Shown here: one piece after another, positions 1 to 10,118 of the stretch
Numbering within the stretch: the stretch's first letter is position 1
Layout of the letters: each line of letters starts with the position of its first letter
Source of the DNA: Deroplatys truncata
Taxonomy: Eukaryota; Arthropoda; Insecta; Mantodea; Mantidae
NCBI GenBank assembly: GCA_030765065.1
Contig: CM060988.1
Coordinates: 198,150,565 to 198,214,564, forward strand
DNA: 64,000 nt
Reading direction: 5' to 3'
Notes under the pieces: model-generated
What the model was told of the DNA's origin: nothing
Seen by the model: only the letters and a program-made list of their open reading frames with translations
The model's database searches: none
Position numbers and translations under genes: made by a program

Positions 1-1400
1 TAACAATTATAAGCACAATTTCCAAATTTTTATCAAATAAAAGTCAACATAGATTTACACAATATAGTAAATATACAAGTGAAAGTGCTAACAGAAAAAC
101 AAGGTGCCTCAAAAGGCCATCAAATAATGTACAAATATAATCTATAAATAACCGCACATGATTTAACATCTCGCCAAATGCAAAGGCCTTAAAAGTGAGG
201 CAGTATTTTATTGCCTAAATGATATTAATTGTATTTTTTTATTAATTCAATTCAATAACAGCACACCTTGAAAACAGTATGTATATAATTATTATATAAA
301 TTGTATGTAAAGTCATTGTAAATACTTATTTTTATTGTAAACGTATTTATTAGTAATATGTAAATGTTTATATACTCTAATAGTGAAAAAACTGTGAGAA
401 TACTATGTTTTAGGATGTTAATAATGAGGCAATAATGTAATTTTGGTGACAATAATGTGTATGGAGTTTTAAAAATAATGGTTACGAAAAAGATCGGTAA
501 TAAACGTAATTTTGCTTACAGTTTGGAATTAAGCAATCAAAAGTAAAGAAAGATTTTTAGTTTGAATATTTAAATTCTATTAGACTAGAATTAGCCAATA
601 AGAAAACGGCATTACCCAAGCTAAAGATTTTTACCGTTGAATCTAGTAAGTCTCGGGCAAGATGTAGTACAGAGCAGATGTGAAAGTCTCAGGCAAGATA
701 TTAGACAGAGCAGACGTGAAAAAATGTTGTAAAGTATAAATGATAAAATTTGTGTTCTCCGCCAAAAATGTATTAAGTGCTCACAGTATTATTTTATAAA
801 GTGTTGTGTTTACAAAATGTGCATATATAAAGTGAAATAAAAAGAAGTAAAAATTAAAAAGTAAATTGTGTGGCGTCTTATAATTTGAGTCTTATCACAA
901 CCTTGCAATAAATCGTGTTTCTATAGTGCGACTGAAAGCAGCTGAGGCAAATAACTTTAATAATATTACGTAAAAACAAGCATCATCTTCACTATAAAGT
1001 TTGGCGTCCTAAAATTCAAACAATATCAAAGTGCATCTTCATTACGTAACCTTAATAATATTTACGTAACCTACAAACTGCAAGTTGAAGAAATATTCTT
1101 TCTTCAGAAGTGATAACTTGCAGACTTTATATTGGGAAGCCAGAGGGAAAATGGTGCAGATCAATTAATCCCCAGTGCCATTGGTGAACAACAACAACAA
1201 CATAACTGCACATGAACAAGTAATTACATGATTTATACACTTTATATGAGGAGCGTCATTTCATAACAGTTTTTCTGCTGCTTTTATAAAAATCAGTTTT
1301 AATATTTATTTTACATTATAAATGTGTCAAATTTAAATATGTAGTAAATGTTTCAGAGCAAATTTCTCCCATATTAATATGATGTTACAAGAAAACTTAC
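1..1400. other. A/T-rich DNA without recognisable gene
   Basis: No long open frame and no recognisable protein on either strand. The only local structure noticed is a direct duplication of about 35 bp near 646-716, built on the words AAGTCTCGGGCAAGAT and CAGAGCAGA. Some stretches, such as around 868-900, resemble retroelement ends, but no paired repeat was found, so no element is called. Confidence 0.6.
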
Positions 1401-1408
1401 CACTTCAG

Positions 1409-4400
1409 TAGTCTTATGAACTGGGCAGATCAAAACAAGAATACTCTATGAAACTGGGCACAACAAAATCTGTGTACTCTGTGAGCTAGACAGTTCAAAA
1501 CATTAGTATTCTGTGAAACTGGATAGGTCAAAACAGTACTCTGTGAACTGGGCAGTTCACAACATGAACACTCCTATGAATTGGGCAGTTCATAACATGA
1601 ACACTCCTATGAATTGGGCAGTTCATAACATGAACACTCCTATGAACTGGGCAGTTCACAACATGAACACTCCTATGAACTGGGCAGTTTACAACATGAG
1701 TACTCTGTGAACTGGGGAGTTCACATGAGCACTCTATGAACTGGGCAGTTCACAACATGAGCACTCTGTTAACTGAGCAGTTTACAACATGAGCACTCTG
1801 TGAACAGGGCAGTTCATAACATGAGCACTCTGTGACTGGGCAGTTCACAACATGTGCGTTCTGTGAACTGGTCAGTTCACAACATGAGCACTCTCTGAAC
1901 TGGGCAGTTCATAACATGAGCACTCTGTGAACTGGGCAGTTCACAACATGAGCACTCTTTGAACTGGGCAGTTCATAACATGAGCACTCTGTGAACTGGG
2001 AAGTTCATAACATGAGCACACTATGAACTGGGCAGTTCACAACATGAGCACTCTGTGAATTGGGCAGTTCACAATATGAGCACTTCGTGAACAGGGCAGT
2101 TCATAACATGAGCACTCTGTGAACTGGGCAGTTCATAACATGAACACTCTGTGAACTGGGCAGTTCATAACATGAGCACTCTGTGAACTGGGCTGTTCAC
2201 AACATGAGTACTCTGTGAACTGGGCAGTTTACAACTTGAGCACTCTGTGAACTGGGCAGTTCACAACATGAGCACTCTGTGAACTGGGCAGTTCATAACA
2301 TGACCACTCCTATGAACTGGGCAGTTCACAACATGAGCACTCTGTGAACTGGGCTGTTCACAACATGAGCACTCTGTGAACAGGGCAGTTCATAACATGA
2401 GCACTCTGTGACTGGGCAGTTCACAACATGTGCGCTCTGTGAACTGGTCAGTTCACAACATGAGCACTCTCTGAACTGGGCAGTTCATAACATGAGCACT
2501 CTGTGAACTGGGCAGTTCATAACTTGAGCACTCTGTGACTGGGCAGTTCACAACATGTGCGCTCTGTGAACTGGTCAGTTCACAACATGAGCACTCTCTG
2601 AACTGGGCAGTTCATAACATGAGCACTCTGTGAACTGGGCAGTTCACAACATGAGCACTCTTTGAACTGGGCAGTTCATAACATGAGCACTCTGTGAACT
2701 GGGCAGTTCATAACATGAGCACTCTGTGAATTGGGCAGTTCACAACATGAGCACTTTGTGAACAGGACAGTTCATAACATGAGCACTCTGTGAACAGGGC
2801 AGTTCATAACATGAGCACTCTGTGACTGGGAAGTTCACAACATGTGCGCTCTGTGAACTGGTTAGTTCACAACATGAGCACTCTCTGAACTGGGCGGTTC
2901 ATAACATGAGCACTCTGTGAACTGGGCAGTTCACAACATGAGCACCCTTTGAACTGGGCAGTTCATAACATGAGCACTCTGTGAACTGGGCAGTTCATAA
3001 CATGAGCACTCTTTGAACTGGGCAGTTCATAACATGAGCACACTATGAACTGGGCAGTTGACAACATGAGCACTCTGTGAATTGGGTAGTTCACAACATG
3101 AGCACTTTGTGAACAGGGCAGTTCATAACATGAGCACCCTGTGAACTGGGCAGTTCATAACATGAACACTCTGTGAACTGGGCAGTTCACAACATGAGGA
3201 GTCTGTGAACCGGGCAGTTCACAACATGAGCACTCTGTGAACTGGGCAGTTCATAACATGACCACTCCTATGAACTGGGCAGTTTACAACATGAACACTC
3301 CTATGAACTGGGCAGTTTACAACATGAGTACTCTGTGAACTGGGCAGTTCACAACATGAGCACTCTATGAACTCGGCAGTTCACAACATGAGCACTCTAT
3401 GAACTGGGCAGTTCACAACATGAGCACTCTATTACTGGGCAGTTCACAACATGAGCACTCTGTGAACAGGGCAGTTCATAACATGAGCACTCTGTGACTT
3501 GGCAGTTCACAACATGTGCGTTCTGTGAACTGGTCAGTTCACAACATGAGCACTCTCTGAACTGGGCAGTTCATAACATGAGCACTCTGTGAACTGGGCA
3601 GTTCACAACATGAGCACTCTTTGAACTGGGCAGTTCATAAAATGAGCACTCTGTGAACTGGGCAGTTCATAACATGAGCACACTATGAACTGGGCACCTC
3701 ACAACATGAGCACTCTGTGAATTGGGCAGTTCACAACATGAGCACTTTGTGAACAGGGCAGTTCATATAATGAGCACTCTGTGAACTGGCCAGTTCATAA
3801 CATGAACACTCTGTGAACTGGGCAGTTCATAACATGAGCACTCTGTGAAGGGCAGTTCACAACATGAGTACTCTGTGAACTGGGCTGAGCACTCTGGGAA
3901 CTGGGCAGTTCACAACATGAGCACTCTGTGAACTGGGCAGTTCATAACATGACCACTATTATGAACTGGGCAGTTCACAACATGAGCACTCTGTGAACTG
4001 GGCTGTTCACAACATGAGCACTCTGTGAACAGGGCAGTTCATAACATGAGCACTCTGTGACTGGGCAGTTCACAACATGTGCGCTCTGTGAACTGGTCAG
4101 TTCACAACATGAGCACTCTCTGAACTGGGCAGTTCATAACATGAGCACTCTGTGAACTGGGCAGTTCATAACTTGAGCACTCTGTGACTGGGCAGTTCAC
4201 AACATGTGCGCTCTTTGAACTGGTCAGTTCACAACATGAGCACTCTCTGAACTGGGCAGTTCATAACATGAGCACTCTGTGAACTGGGCAGTTCACAACA
4301 TGAGCACCCTTTGAACTGGGCAGTTCATAACATGAGCACTCTGCGAACTGGGCAGTTCATAACATGAGCACTCTGTGAATTGGGCAGTTCACAACATGAG

Positions 4401-5425
4401 CACTTTGTGAACAGGGCAGTTCATAACATGAGCACTCTGTGAACAGGGCAGTTCATAACATGAGCACTCTGTGACTGGGAAGTTCACAACATGTGCGCTC
4501 TGTGAACTGGTTAGTTCACAACATGAGCACTCTGAACTGGGCAGTTCATAACATGAGCACTCTGTGAACTGGGCAGTTCACAACATGAGCACTCTTTGAA
4601 CTGGGCAGTTCATAACATGAGCACTCTGTGAACTGGGCAGTTCATAACATGAGCACTCTGTGAACTGGGCAGTTCATAACATGAGCACACTATGAACTGG
4701 GCAGTTCACAACATGAGCACTCTGTGAATTGGGCAGTTCACAACATGAGCACTTTGAAATCAGGGCAGTTCATAACATGAGCACTCTGTGAACTGGGCAG
4801 TTCATAACATGAACACTCTCTGAACTGGGCAGTTCACAACATGAGGAGTCTGTGAACTGGGCAGTTCACAACATTAGCACTCTGTGAACTGGGCAGTTCA
4901 TAACATGTCCACTCCTATGAACTGGGCAGTTTACAACATGAGCACTCTGTGAACTGGGCTGTTCACAACACAAACACTCCTATGAACTGGGCAGTTCATA
5001 ACATGAACATTGCTATGAACTGGGAAGTTCATAACATGAGTACTCTGTGAACTGGGCAGTTCATAACATGAGCACTCTGTGAACTGGGCAGTTCACAAAA
5101 CGAGCACTTGGTGAACTGGGCAGTTCACAACATGAGCACTCTGTGAACTGGGCAGTTCATAACATGAACACTCCTATGAACTGGGCAGTTCACAACATGA
5201 ACACTCCTATGAGCTGGGCAGTTCACAACATGAACACTCTGTGAACAGGGCAGTTCATAACATGAGCACTCTGTGACTGGGCAGTTCACAATATGTGCGT
5301 TCTGTGAACTGGTCAGTTCACAACATGAGCACTCTCTGAACTGGGCAGTTCATAACATGAGCACTCTGTGAGCTGGGCAAATCAAAATATCAGTACTCTG
5401 TGAATCTTACGCATCAAAACATGAG
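1409..5425. repeat. Minisatellite array, ~32-bp monomer, about 125 copies
   Basis: A tandem array whose typical unit is about 32 bp, containing GAACTGGGCAGTTC, then AYAACATGAGCACTC and TGT. Variants carry single substitutions (GGTCAG, GAACAGGG, TGTGCGC/T) or lack a few bases. Each monomer contains the small inverted repeat GAACT-GGGC-AGTTC. Variant monomers recur with a longer period of about 1.65 kb, so the array has a higher-order structure. A short open frame across the first units is a by-product of the repeat, not a gene. Confidence 0.95.
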
Positions 5426-5892
5426 AACTGCAGATGTCTTTTCAAGAATGCTTTATTTGATCTTTCCATCCCTCTTGGCAACAAAGAAAATATGGTACAT
5501 TAGTCAGGCAATGTGTTCTGGTGAATTATGTATTCACTAATCAGATGGAGTTCAATAGAAGCAGAAGTAGCATTCAAAACAAAGGAAGAGAAACAAAAGA
5601 CTGTAAATAGGCTCCTGTCTTCCTAAGGCTTTGGATTCAATGTATATCTGAAAGTCCAATTGAACATGCAATAATTGGTATTTCCTTGTTCTTGCTGAGC
5701 GTTTTACATGCTTTTACTGAGTTACCAGTGTATCATTTACCGAATCACTTTTATGAACCTCCATACTAAAGTATAATCGACCAGTATTTTATTGTTATTT
5801 TTTTCCTTGGAAAGCTTCCAAAAACTTATCAGGATAATCACGAGTCAATCTTGTGTGAATCTAAAACTTGTATTGTTGCTTCTGTTGGGAAG
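5426..5892. other. Unique flank between satellite and Polinton
   Basis: About 470 bp of ordinary A/T-rich sequence without a recognisable gene. It ends in the left copy of the 6-bp target duplication of the Polinton. Confidence 0.6.
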
Positions 5893-5898
5893 CACTTG
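5893..5898. repeat. Left target-site duplication CACTTG
   Basis: Six bases directly outside the left Polinton end, repeated exactly at 24846-24851. Six-base duplications are the known signature of Polinton integration. Confidence 0.9.
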
Positions 5899-6045
5899 AG
5901 TAGTATAAGTCCCGGATGAGCCAATTGTATTAACGATAATCCTGCCGCTAGGGGCGCTAGTGTCGCTGCGTGCGACGGCGGCGGCAAGTTTGAAAAGCGC
6001 CATGAGCGGGAGGATTATCGTTATTGCAATTGGCTCATCCGGGAC
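5899..6045 (+). repeat. Left Polinton TIR with internal fold-back
   Basis: 147 bp matching the reverse complement of 24698-24845 with about four differences including one single-base length difference. Inside the TIR, 5909-5942 and 6012-6045 are themselves inverted repeats (GTCCCGGATGAGCC at the outer edge), so each TIR can fold into a hairpin with a G/C-rich loop. A short A/T-rich non-coding stretch (6046-6271) separates it from the first gene. Confidence 0.93.
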
Positions 6046-6271
6046 TGTTTTCTTTATTTATAATTTGAAATACAGTACATTGGATAAAGATATGAATACA
6101 TAGTTTAGATTAACATGATGTATTCTTTGCTTAATATATGAATACATAGTTTGAGAATAACATAATGGATTATTTGATTACAGGAGATTAACATATGAAT
6201 ACAATAAATGGACAATATAAGAAATATTAGGAGAAAAAAAAGCACATTAAAGTTCATAGTTTGTTGAGGCA

Positions 6272-6763
6272 CTAGGACACACAGATTTCGCGCACAACAA
6301 TGATTTTAAAGTACGTGGTGCACTTTGAGTCCTCGTCATCGGTGCTGCTGCTATCGACGGTAAATTGGTGGATAGGTTTGGTGATGCAGGTGACGAGCAG
6401 GTGAGAGAAACTTTCGTTGACGAACTCGGTGAAGGTTGGTATATAGATGGGGATGGTAAATTCGTTGTAATGGCTGGTTGAGAAGCATCCTGTGGATGTG
6501 ACTTTGTTGGTTAGAGCAGGAATGTTGCTGTTGCCGAGGTATATGATGCATAGTGCGTCTTGTTGATGCTGGTGCACTTTGGTAGGTACGCATTTGACGT
6601 GGACGGCGTGAGACCCTTGGACGTCGAGTGTGATGGTGACAACTCTGCTGTTGCGGAAATAGGAGTTGGAGATGCAGAGGATACGGATAGGTGAAGCTGC
6701 GTTGAGAATGAGTTGTAGGTTAAGATTGTTCCCCACGGGGACGGGATAGGTTTCGTCGGACAT
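6272..6763 (-). CDS. Polinton small protein of unknown function (163 aa)
   Basis: Open frame of 163 residues beginning MSDETYPVPVGNN. Its start codon overlaps the stop of the upstream gene in a TAATG arrangement, the packing seen throughout this element, which supports it as a real gene and fixes the start. It alternates hydrophobic and polar residues in a way compatible with a beta-rich fold. There is no signal peptide, membrane segment or catalytic motif I recognise. As the last gene of the minus-strand block it may be a virion-associated or accessory protein, but that is only inference from position. Confidence 0.6.
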   Translation of the reverse strand: MSDETYPVPVGNNLNLQLILNAASPIRILCISNSYFRNSRVVTITLDVQGSHAVHVKCVPTKVHQHQQDALCIIYLGNSNIPALTNKVTSTGCFSTSHYNEFTIPIYIPTFTEFVNESFSHLLVTCITKPIHQFTVDSSSTDDEDSKCTTYFKIIVVREICVS

Positions 6764-7080
6764 TATTTAGGGTTATATGGGGAGAACGTGACGATGTGAC
6801 GTTTGAAACCGCTGCGTAGTTTTTTCTCGCCTGCGTATATGATGCAGAATGAGGTAGAGTTGAGTTTGTTGATGAGTTCTGGAGAGGCTTTTGCAAATCT
6901 TGTTGGTAGGAAAACTTCTGTGTGGTTGTCGAGTTTGGCGACGAGCTTTGTACCGTGAACGGTGTCGATTGTTTTGACGCCGACGACACGATACGGTACG
7001 TGCTGTTCAAGGGTAGATACGCTGAGAGTGTCGGCGCTGCGGGAAAGTTCTTCTAGCTCTTTAAGGGCGTCCTGTGGCAT
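6763..7080 (-). CDS. Polinton small OB-fold-like protein (105 aa)
   Basis: Frame of 105 residues. The core, YRVVGVKTIDTVHG followed by LVAKLDNHTEVFLPTRFAKA, has the strand pattern and the VFLPxRFAK block that I recall from many small arthropod proteins linked to such elements. I read it as a probable OB-like nucleic-acid-binding fold, perhaps a single-stranded DNA-binding protein for the protein-primed replication expected of this element. That function is inferred, not shown by a catalytic motif. The stop overlaps the next start. Short copies of the VFLPTRFAK-coding block recur in the right arm (22436 and 23890). Confidence 0.6.
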   Translation of the reverse strand: MPQDALKELEELSRSADTLSVSTLEQHVPYRVVGVKTIDTVHGTKLVAKLDNHTEVFLPTRFAKASPELINKLNSTSFCIIYAGEKKLRSGFKRHIVTFSPYNPK

Positions 7081-7662
7081 TATGACGGCACAGATGGCAG
7101 TTTTTGATAAACGGGGGAGGACCGTCTATATGAGTGGTTTGATGAGGAAGGTTGTAGTGTTGTTTACACCTGCGATAAGGTGCGCAAACTACCTGTGCGT
7201 CTGTGGGAAGTTGGTTCCACACAAGGTCGACGTCGCTTGGGGGATAGCGTTGAAAGATGTATATGCCGTTCTGCAGCAGCACTTGGCGTTCCCTGGGCAG
7301 TAGCAGGTGGATTCTTCGTCCGTTATCGAGATACCGAAAGAGCACGATGAAGCAGTTCATGTGGTGTTTCTAGTGGAGTGCCTTTGAAGGAATTGTTGAA
7401 TTTGCTTGTTGAGTTGATCGAGGTCTTCGTAGAAACCGAGTTGACACTGCGTGCACAGGCGGGTGAGACGGTGCCTAAGTTCGCAGCTGCACGTTTGGTG
7501 AAAGCAAAACGAGCAGTGGAAGTCTTTACACGTCGGTCCTGGCATTCCCCACGGCTGGCTAGCACCGAATGAAGGGGAAAAGAATGCGCGTGCATAAATA
7601 TAACCCAACTGCCGGAAGCAGGAAACCACTGGTGGGGGAAAAGTTCGTTGGAGATTTACCAC
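7061..7662 (-). CDS. Polinton small genes of unknown function, region looks broken
   Basis: Two short overlapping frames. One (7357-7662) has a cysteine-rich part (CKDFHCSFCF, CELRHRL, CTQC) like a small zinc-binding domain followed by a polar helix. The other (7061-7360) starts MNCFIVLFRYLDNGRR and has no domain I know. Their overlap and the disordered region beside them suggest part of the original gene content is damaged. I cannot assign functions; a zinc-binding accessory protein is the most that can be said. Confidence 0.4.
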
Positions 7663-7733
7663 ATCAGGGGAAGCACTGGTGGGGGAAAAGTTTGTTGGAG
7701 AATTACCACATCAGGGGGAAGCAGTGGTGGGGG

Positions 7734-8105
7734 AAACGTTCGTTGGAGGTTCACTACATCCGCCGGAAGCGCTTAGCGATTATTGCACAACATCCGCAGG
7801 AAAAACACTGTGTCCGTTGATTTAACGGTTTTCGTCTTGGAGGAGAACTCTGTTTTGAACGGTGCTGAACATGCAAACGACCACATCAGGGGGGAAGCAC
7901 TGGTGGGGGAAAAGTTGGTTGGAGAATTACCACATCAGGGGAAGCACTGGTGGGGGAAACGTTCGTTGGAGGTTGACTACATCCGCCGGAAGCGCTTAGC
8001 GATTATTGCACAACATCCGCAGGAAAAACACTGTGTCCGTTGATTTAACGGTTTTCGTCTTGGAGGAGAACTCTGTTTTGAACGGTGCTGAACATGCAAA
8101 CGCCG
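7734..8105. repeat. Local direct duplication inside the Polinton
   Basis: A segment of roughly 145 bp (about 7738-7882) recurs about 224 bp further on (about 7962-8105), both containing ATCCGCCGGAAGCGC and GTTTTCGTCTTGGAGGAG. Between and before them the phrase CACATCAGGGGAAGCACTGG is repeated several times from 7659. The duplication lies at the 3' end of the neighbouring minus-strand gene. Confidence 0.85.
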
Positions 8106-8588
8106 TGAATGTGATCGGGTATGATATAGGGTGATTCGCGACCCAAATGCGCCGCTAAGCATGTGCCGTAGCACATGGGGTTTTCGTTTAACATTTGCTG
8201 CATTTTGTCTGTAAAATGTATTGCCGTTCGTAGAAAACGATGTATAAACCTCTTGCGGGCACAAATTGGAACCACTGATGTTGTGCGTCTTCTTTATCTG
8301 CTTTGAAATGGATATCGTTGAAGTACATGTTAGATAGCACAAAATGAATCTTGGTTTCGCAGCTGTGAACTCTGGCGGAGACGGATTTTCCGTCGTAGGT
8401 GCTGTCGACGAAGCGAAGTGCATAAGGTGTATTTTTATGGGGGTGACCGTCCACCTCGTAGTTTTTAAACACCTTACTGTCATGGTAGTACACCGACAGG
8501 TAATTTCTGTAACCCATGATGCGGGAGCGAAGGGCGCGAGATGATTGGGTGAGGTGCGGTTGGAACGCTGGTAGAAAAACATGCGCAC
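8045..8588 (-). CDS. Polinton gene of unknown function, looks broken
   Basis: Minus-strand coding-like region. The best frame (8188-8517, 109 residues) begins MGYRNYLSVYYHDSKVF and contains FVLSNMYFNDIHFKAD and FQFVPARGLYIVFYER, a beta-rich sequence. A neighbouring frame (8045-8275) covers the downstream part. No domain is recognised. It sits between the tandem-motif gene at 8588-9289 and the duplicated patch at 7.7-8.1 kb. The region seems to carry about one break. Confidence 0.4.
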
Positions 8589-9289
8589 TAAGGACTATTT
8601 TGTGAGATGCGCAGTGCGAAATGGGTGTTGAGGAAATGATGAACCTCGAGGAATGTTCTAAAATTGGCGCACCGTATGTACTTGGTGAACTGCGTGAAAT
8701 TCATGTTATGTAAGGGAACGTTGGAGGCATGGTTGTGAAGCATGTACTTGTGGTATGCCATGATTTGATTTTGCACGTCCGTCTCTTCCTTCTTTTTGTG
8801 ATACATGATGTCGGTAATGATGCGCTGCAGGGCATGCAACACGTGCCATTCTTGTTGGTTGAGCGTAACGGATGCGCCTTGCGGGTCTTTGAAAACGAGC
8901 TTTAGCTTTCCGAACACAAACTTAAACACGATGGTGACGCTGTCGCTGAATTGAAATTGCTGTAGACGTCCCTGTGGGTCATTCAAGCGTTTGTGAATGA
9001 TGGGGATGGCTTCGACGAGTTTGTGCCACTGCGAGGAACTCATGACGACTGCGTTGTGCTGTCCACATTTGGCAATGGTGACGACGAGATGGTGCGGCGG
9101 CTGGGGGGAGAATCCCATACTGACGAATTTAGTTTGTTGCGGGTTGAGGAAGTAGATATCCGCCCGAGGACCCACAACTGCACTGTGTTGGAATTGTGCT
9201 GGCGGAGCAGGGCTGTCGGGATGCTGTTGGAGTTCGAAGATGGGTAGTTTCCTTTTTCCCCGGGTTTCGAGGTGGTCGGGGTTTGACAT
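8588..9289 (-). CDS. Polinton protein with two PC4-like repeats (233 aa)
   Basis: Intact frame of 233 residues. Two halves repeat one pattern, a beta-rich run followed by a tryptophan-containing helix: VVMSSSQWHKLVEAI near residue 80 and VTLNQQEWHVLHALQRII near residue 141. This recalls the beta-sheet plus helix layout of PC4/p15-type single-stranded DNA-binding proteins, so a nucleic-acid-binding role in replication or transcription is plausible but unproven. The N-terminal 40 residues are proline-rich and polar. It lies next to the protease gene. Confidence 0.55.
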   Translation of the reverse strand: MSNPDHLETRGKRKLPIFELQQHPDSPAPPAQFQHSAVVGPRADIYFLNPQQTKFVSMGFSPQPPHHLVVTIAKCGQHNAVVMSSSQWHKLVEAIPIIHKRLNDPQGRLQQFQFSDSVTIVFKFVFGKLKLVFKDPQGASVTLNQQEWHVLHALQRIITDIMYHKKKEETDVQNQIMAYHKYMLHNHASNVPLHNMNFTQFTKYIRCANFRTFLEVHHFLNTHFALRISQNSP

Positions 9290-9314
9290 CCGGTTTTACT
9301 GGAACACACAAAAC

Positions 9315-9315
<1 letters not shown>

Positions 9316-9358
<43 letters not shown>
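9316..9358 (+). repeat. (AAT)n microsatellite
   Basis: About fourteen AAT/TAA triplets in the spacer between the protease and the tandem-motif gene. The polyasparagine or polyleucine runs it creates in translation are not protein features. Confidence 0.95.
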
Positions 9359-9360
<2 letters not shown>

Positions 9361-9398
9361 TGAGGGATAGAGAGATAAACGGGATAGAAAAAAGCAAG

Positions 9399-10118
9399 CT
9401 AATACATAGGTGCGGAGCTACCTGGTCGGCGTGCTGCATGGCAGCATGACTGTATCCGCGTGCTGCATGGTACACTCTGAATGAGGCGAGCGGCACCGTG
9501 ACGTTGCTTTTTATATGAGCAGGAGCGTCTTCTGAAAGCACGTGCAAGAGGATGGATTAGGTTAGATGTGATGAATAGTGACACACACACACACACACAC
9601 ACACACGTACTCACCTTCAAGGGTTGACAAGTTTGCTGAGCGTCAGAGCACTTTGCGCGGCATGCGTCTTTGTACGTTTTGCGAATGACGACATCATTAT
9701 GCTCGTGAATGCTGACGTGAAATTTTGAGAAGAATTTATGCGTAGGTAAGCCGGAGCAGCGGTGGGTGAGGTAGGCGATGACGTAATGACCGCAAGTGGT
9801 GCTGTCGAAACCTTGCAGCCTTCTGGCGTTGGTGGACCAACGCGTCCCGCAGACCGAATTTAAGAAACGGAGAAAATGGGGCGAAAGCGGTCCTATGCCG
9901 TAACTATCAAAATATTCTCCATGCGAGTTTTTGTCCACAAAGATGCAAACCCAGTGTTGCCCGGATTTGGTGCTGGGGTCGGTATTAGCCACTAGCGCCA
10001 AGGGAGGCGTTCGAATGCCGTGAAGTACGGGTAGTTTATCGCAGGGGTAGACGCCTAAAAAGTGAGAGCGCGTAGAGGGGCATGTCGATAGAAACCGTTG
10101 AATTTGAAAGGTGTTCAT
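9399..10118 (-). CDS. Polinton adenain-like cysteine protease (PRO)
   Basis: Frame of 239 residues. The conserved protease part runs to about residue 168 (near 9614); what follows is low-complexity read-through of a CA microsatellite, so the natural end is uncertain. Catalytic residues of the adenovirus endopeptidase family (peptidase C5) are visible: His55 in GQHWVCIF, acidic Asp71 in YFDSYG, Gln102 and Cys109 in LQGFDSTTCGHY. Such proteases mature capsid proteins during virion assembly. The start overlaps the end of the major capsid gene by four bases. Confidence 0.9.
   Translation of the reverse strand: MNTFQIQRFLSTCPSTRSHFLGVYPCDKLPVLHGIRTPPLALVANTDPSTKSGQHWVCIFVDKNSHGEYFDSYGIGPLSPHFLRFLNSVCGTRWSTNARRLQGFDSTTCGHYVIAYLTHRCSGLPTHKFFSKFHVSIHEHNDVVIRKTYKDACRAKCSDAQQTCQPLKVSTCVCVCVCVSLFITSNLIHPLARAFRRRSCSYKKQRHGAARLIQSVPCSTRIQSCCHAARRPGSSAPMY
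9582..9606 (+). repeat. (CA)n microsatellite
   Basis: About twelve CA dinucleotides just downstream of the conserved part of the protease gene. Confidence 0.95.

Noticed and set aside
860-1030. Possible LTR end (GTGTGGCGTCTTATAATTTG)
   Set aside because: No paired LTR, primer-binding site or coding region nearby.
1513-1710. Open frame with repeated NWAVHNMNTPM
   Set aside because: Translation of the 32-bp minisatellite; no independent gene evidence.
1409-5425. Regularly spaced repeats resembling a CRISPR array
   Set aside because: The repeats are contiguous tandem monomers with no unique spacers, in a eukaryotic context.
6351-6593. Alternative frames overlapping the Polinton small genes
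   Set aside because: Out-of-frame shadows of genes supported by TAATG overlaps.
9240-9449. Polyasparagine/polyleucine frames
   Set aside because: Produced by the (AAT)n microsatellite.
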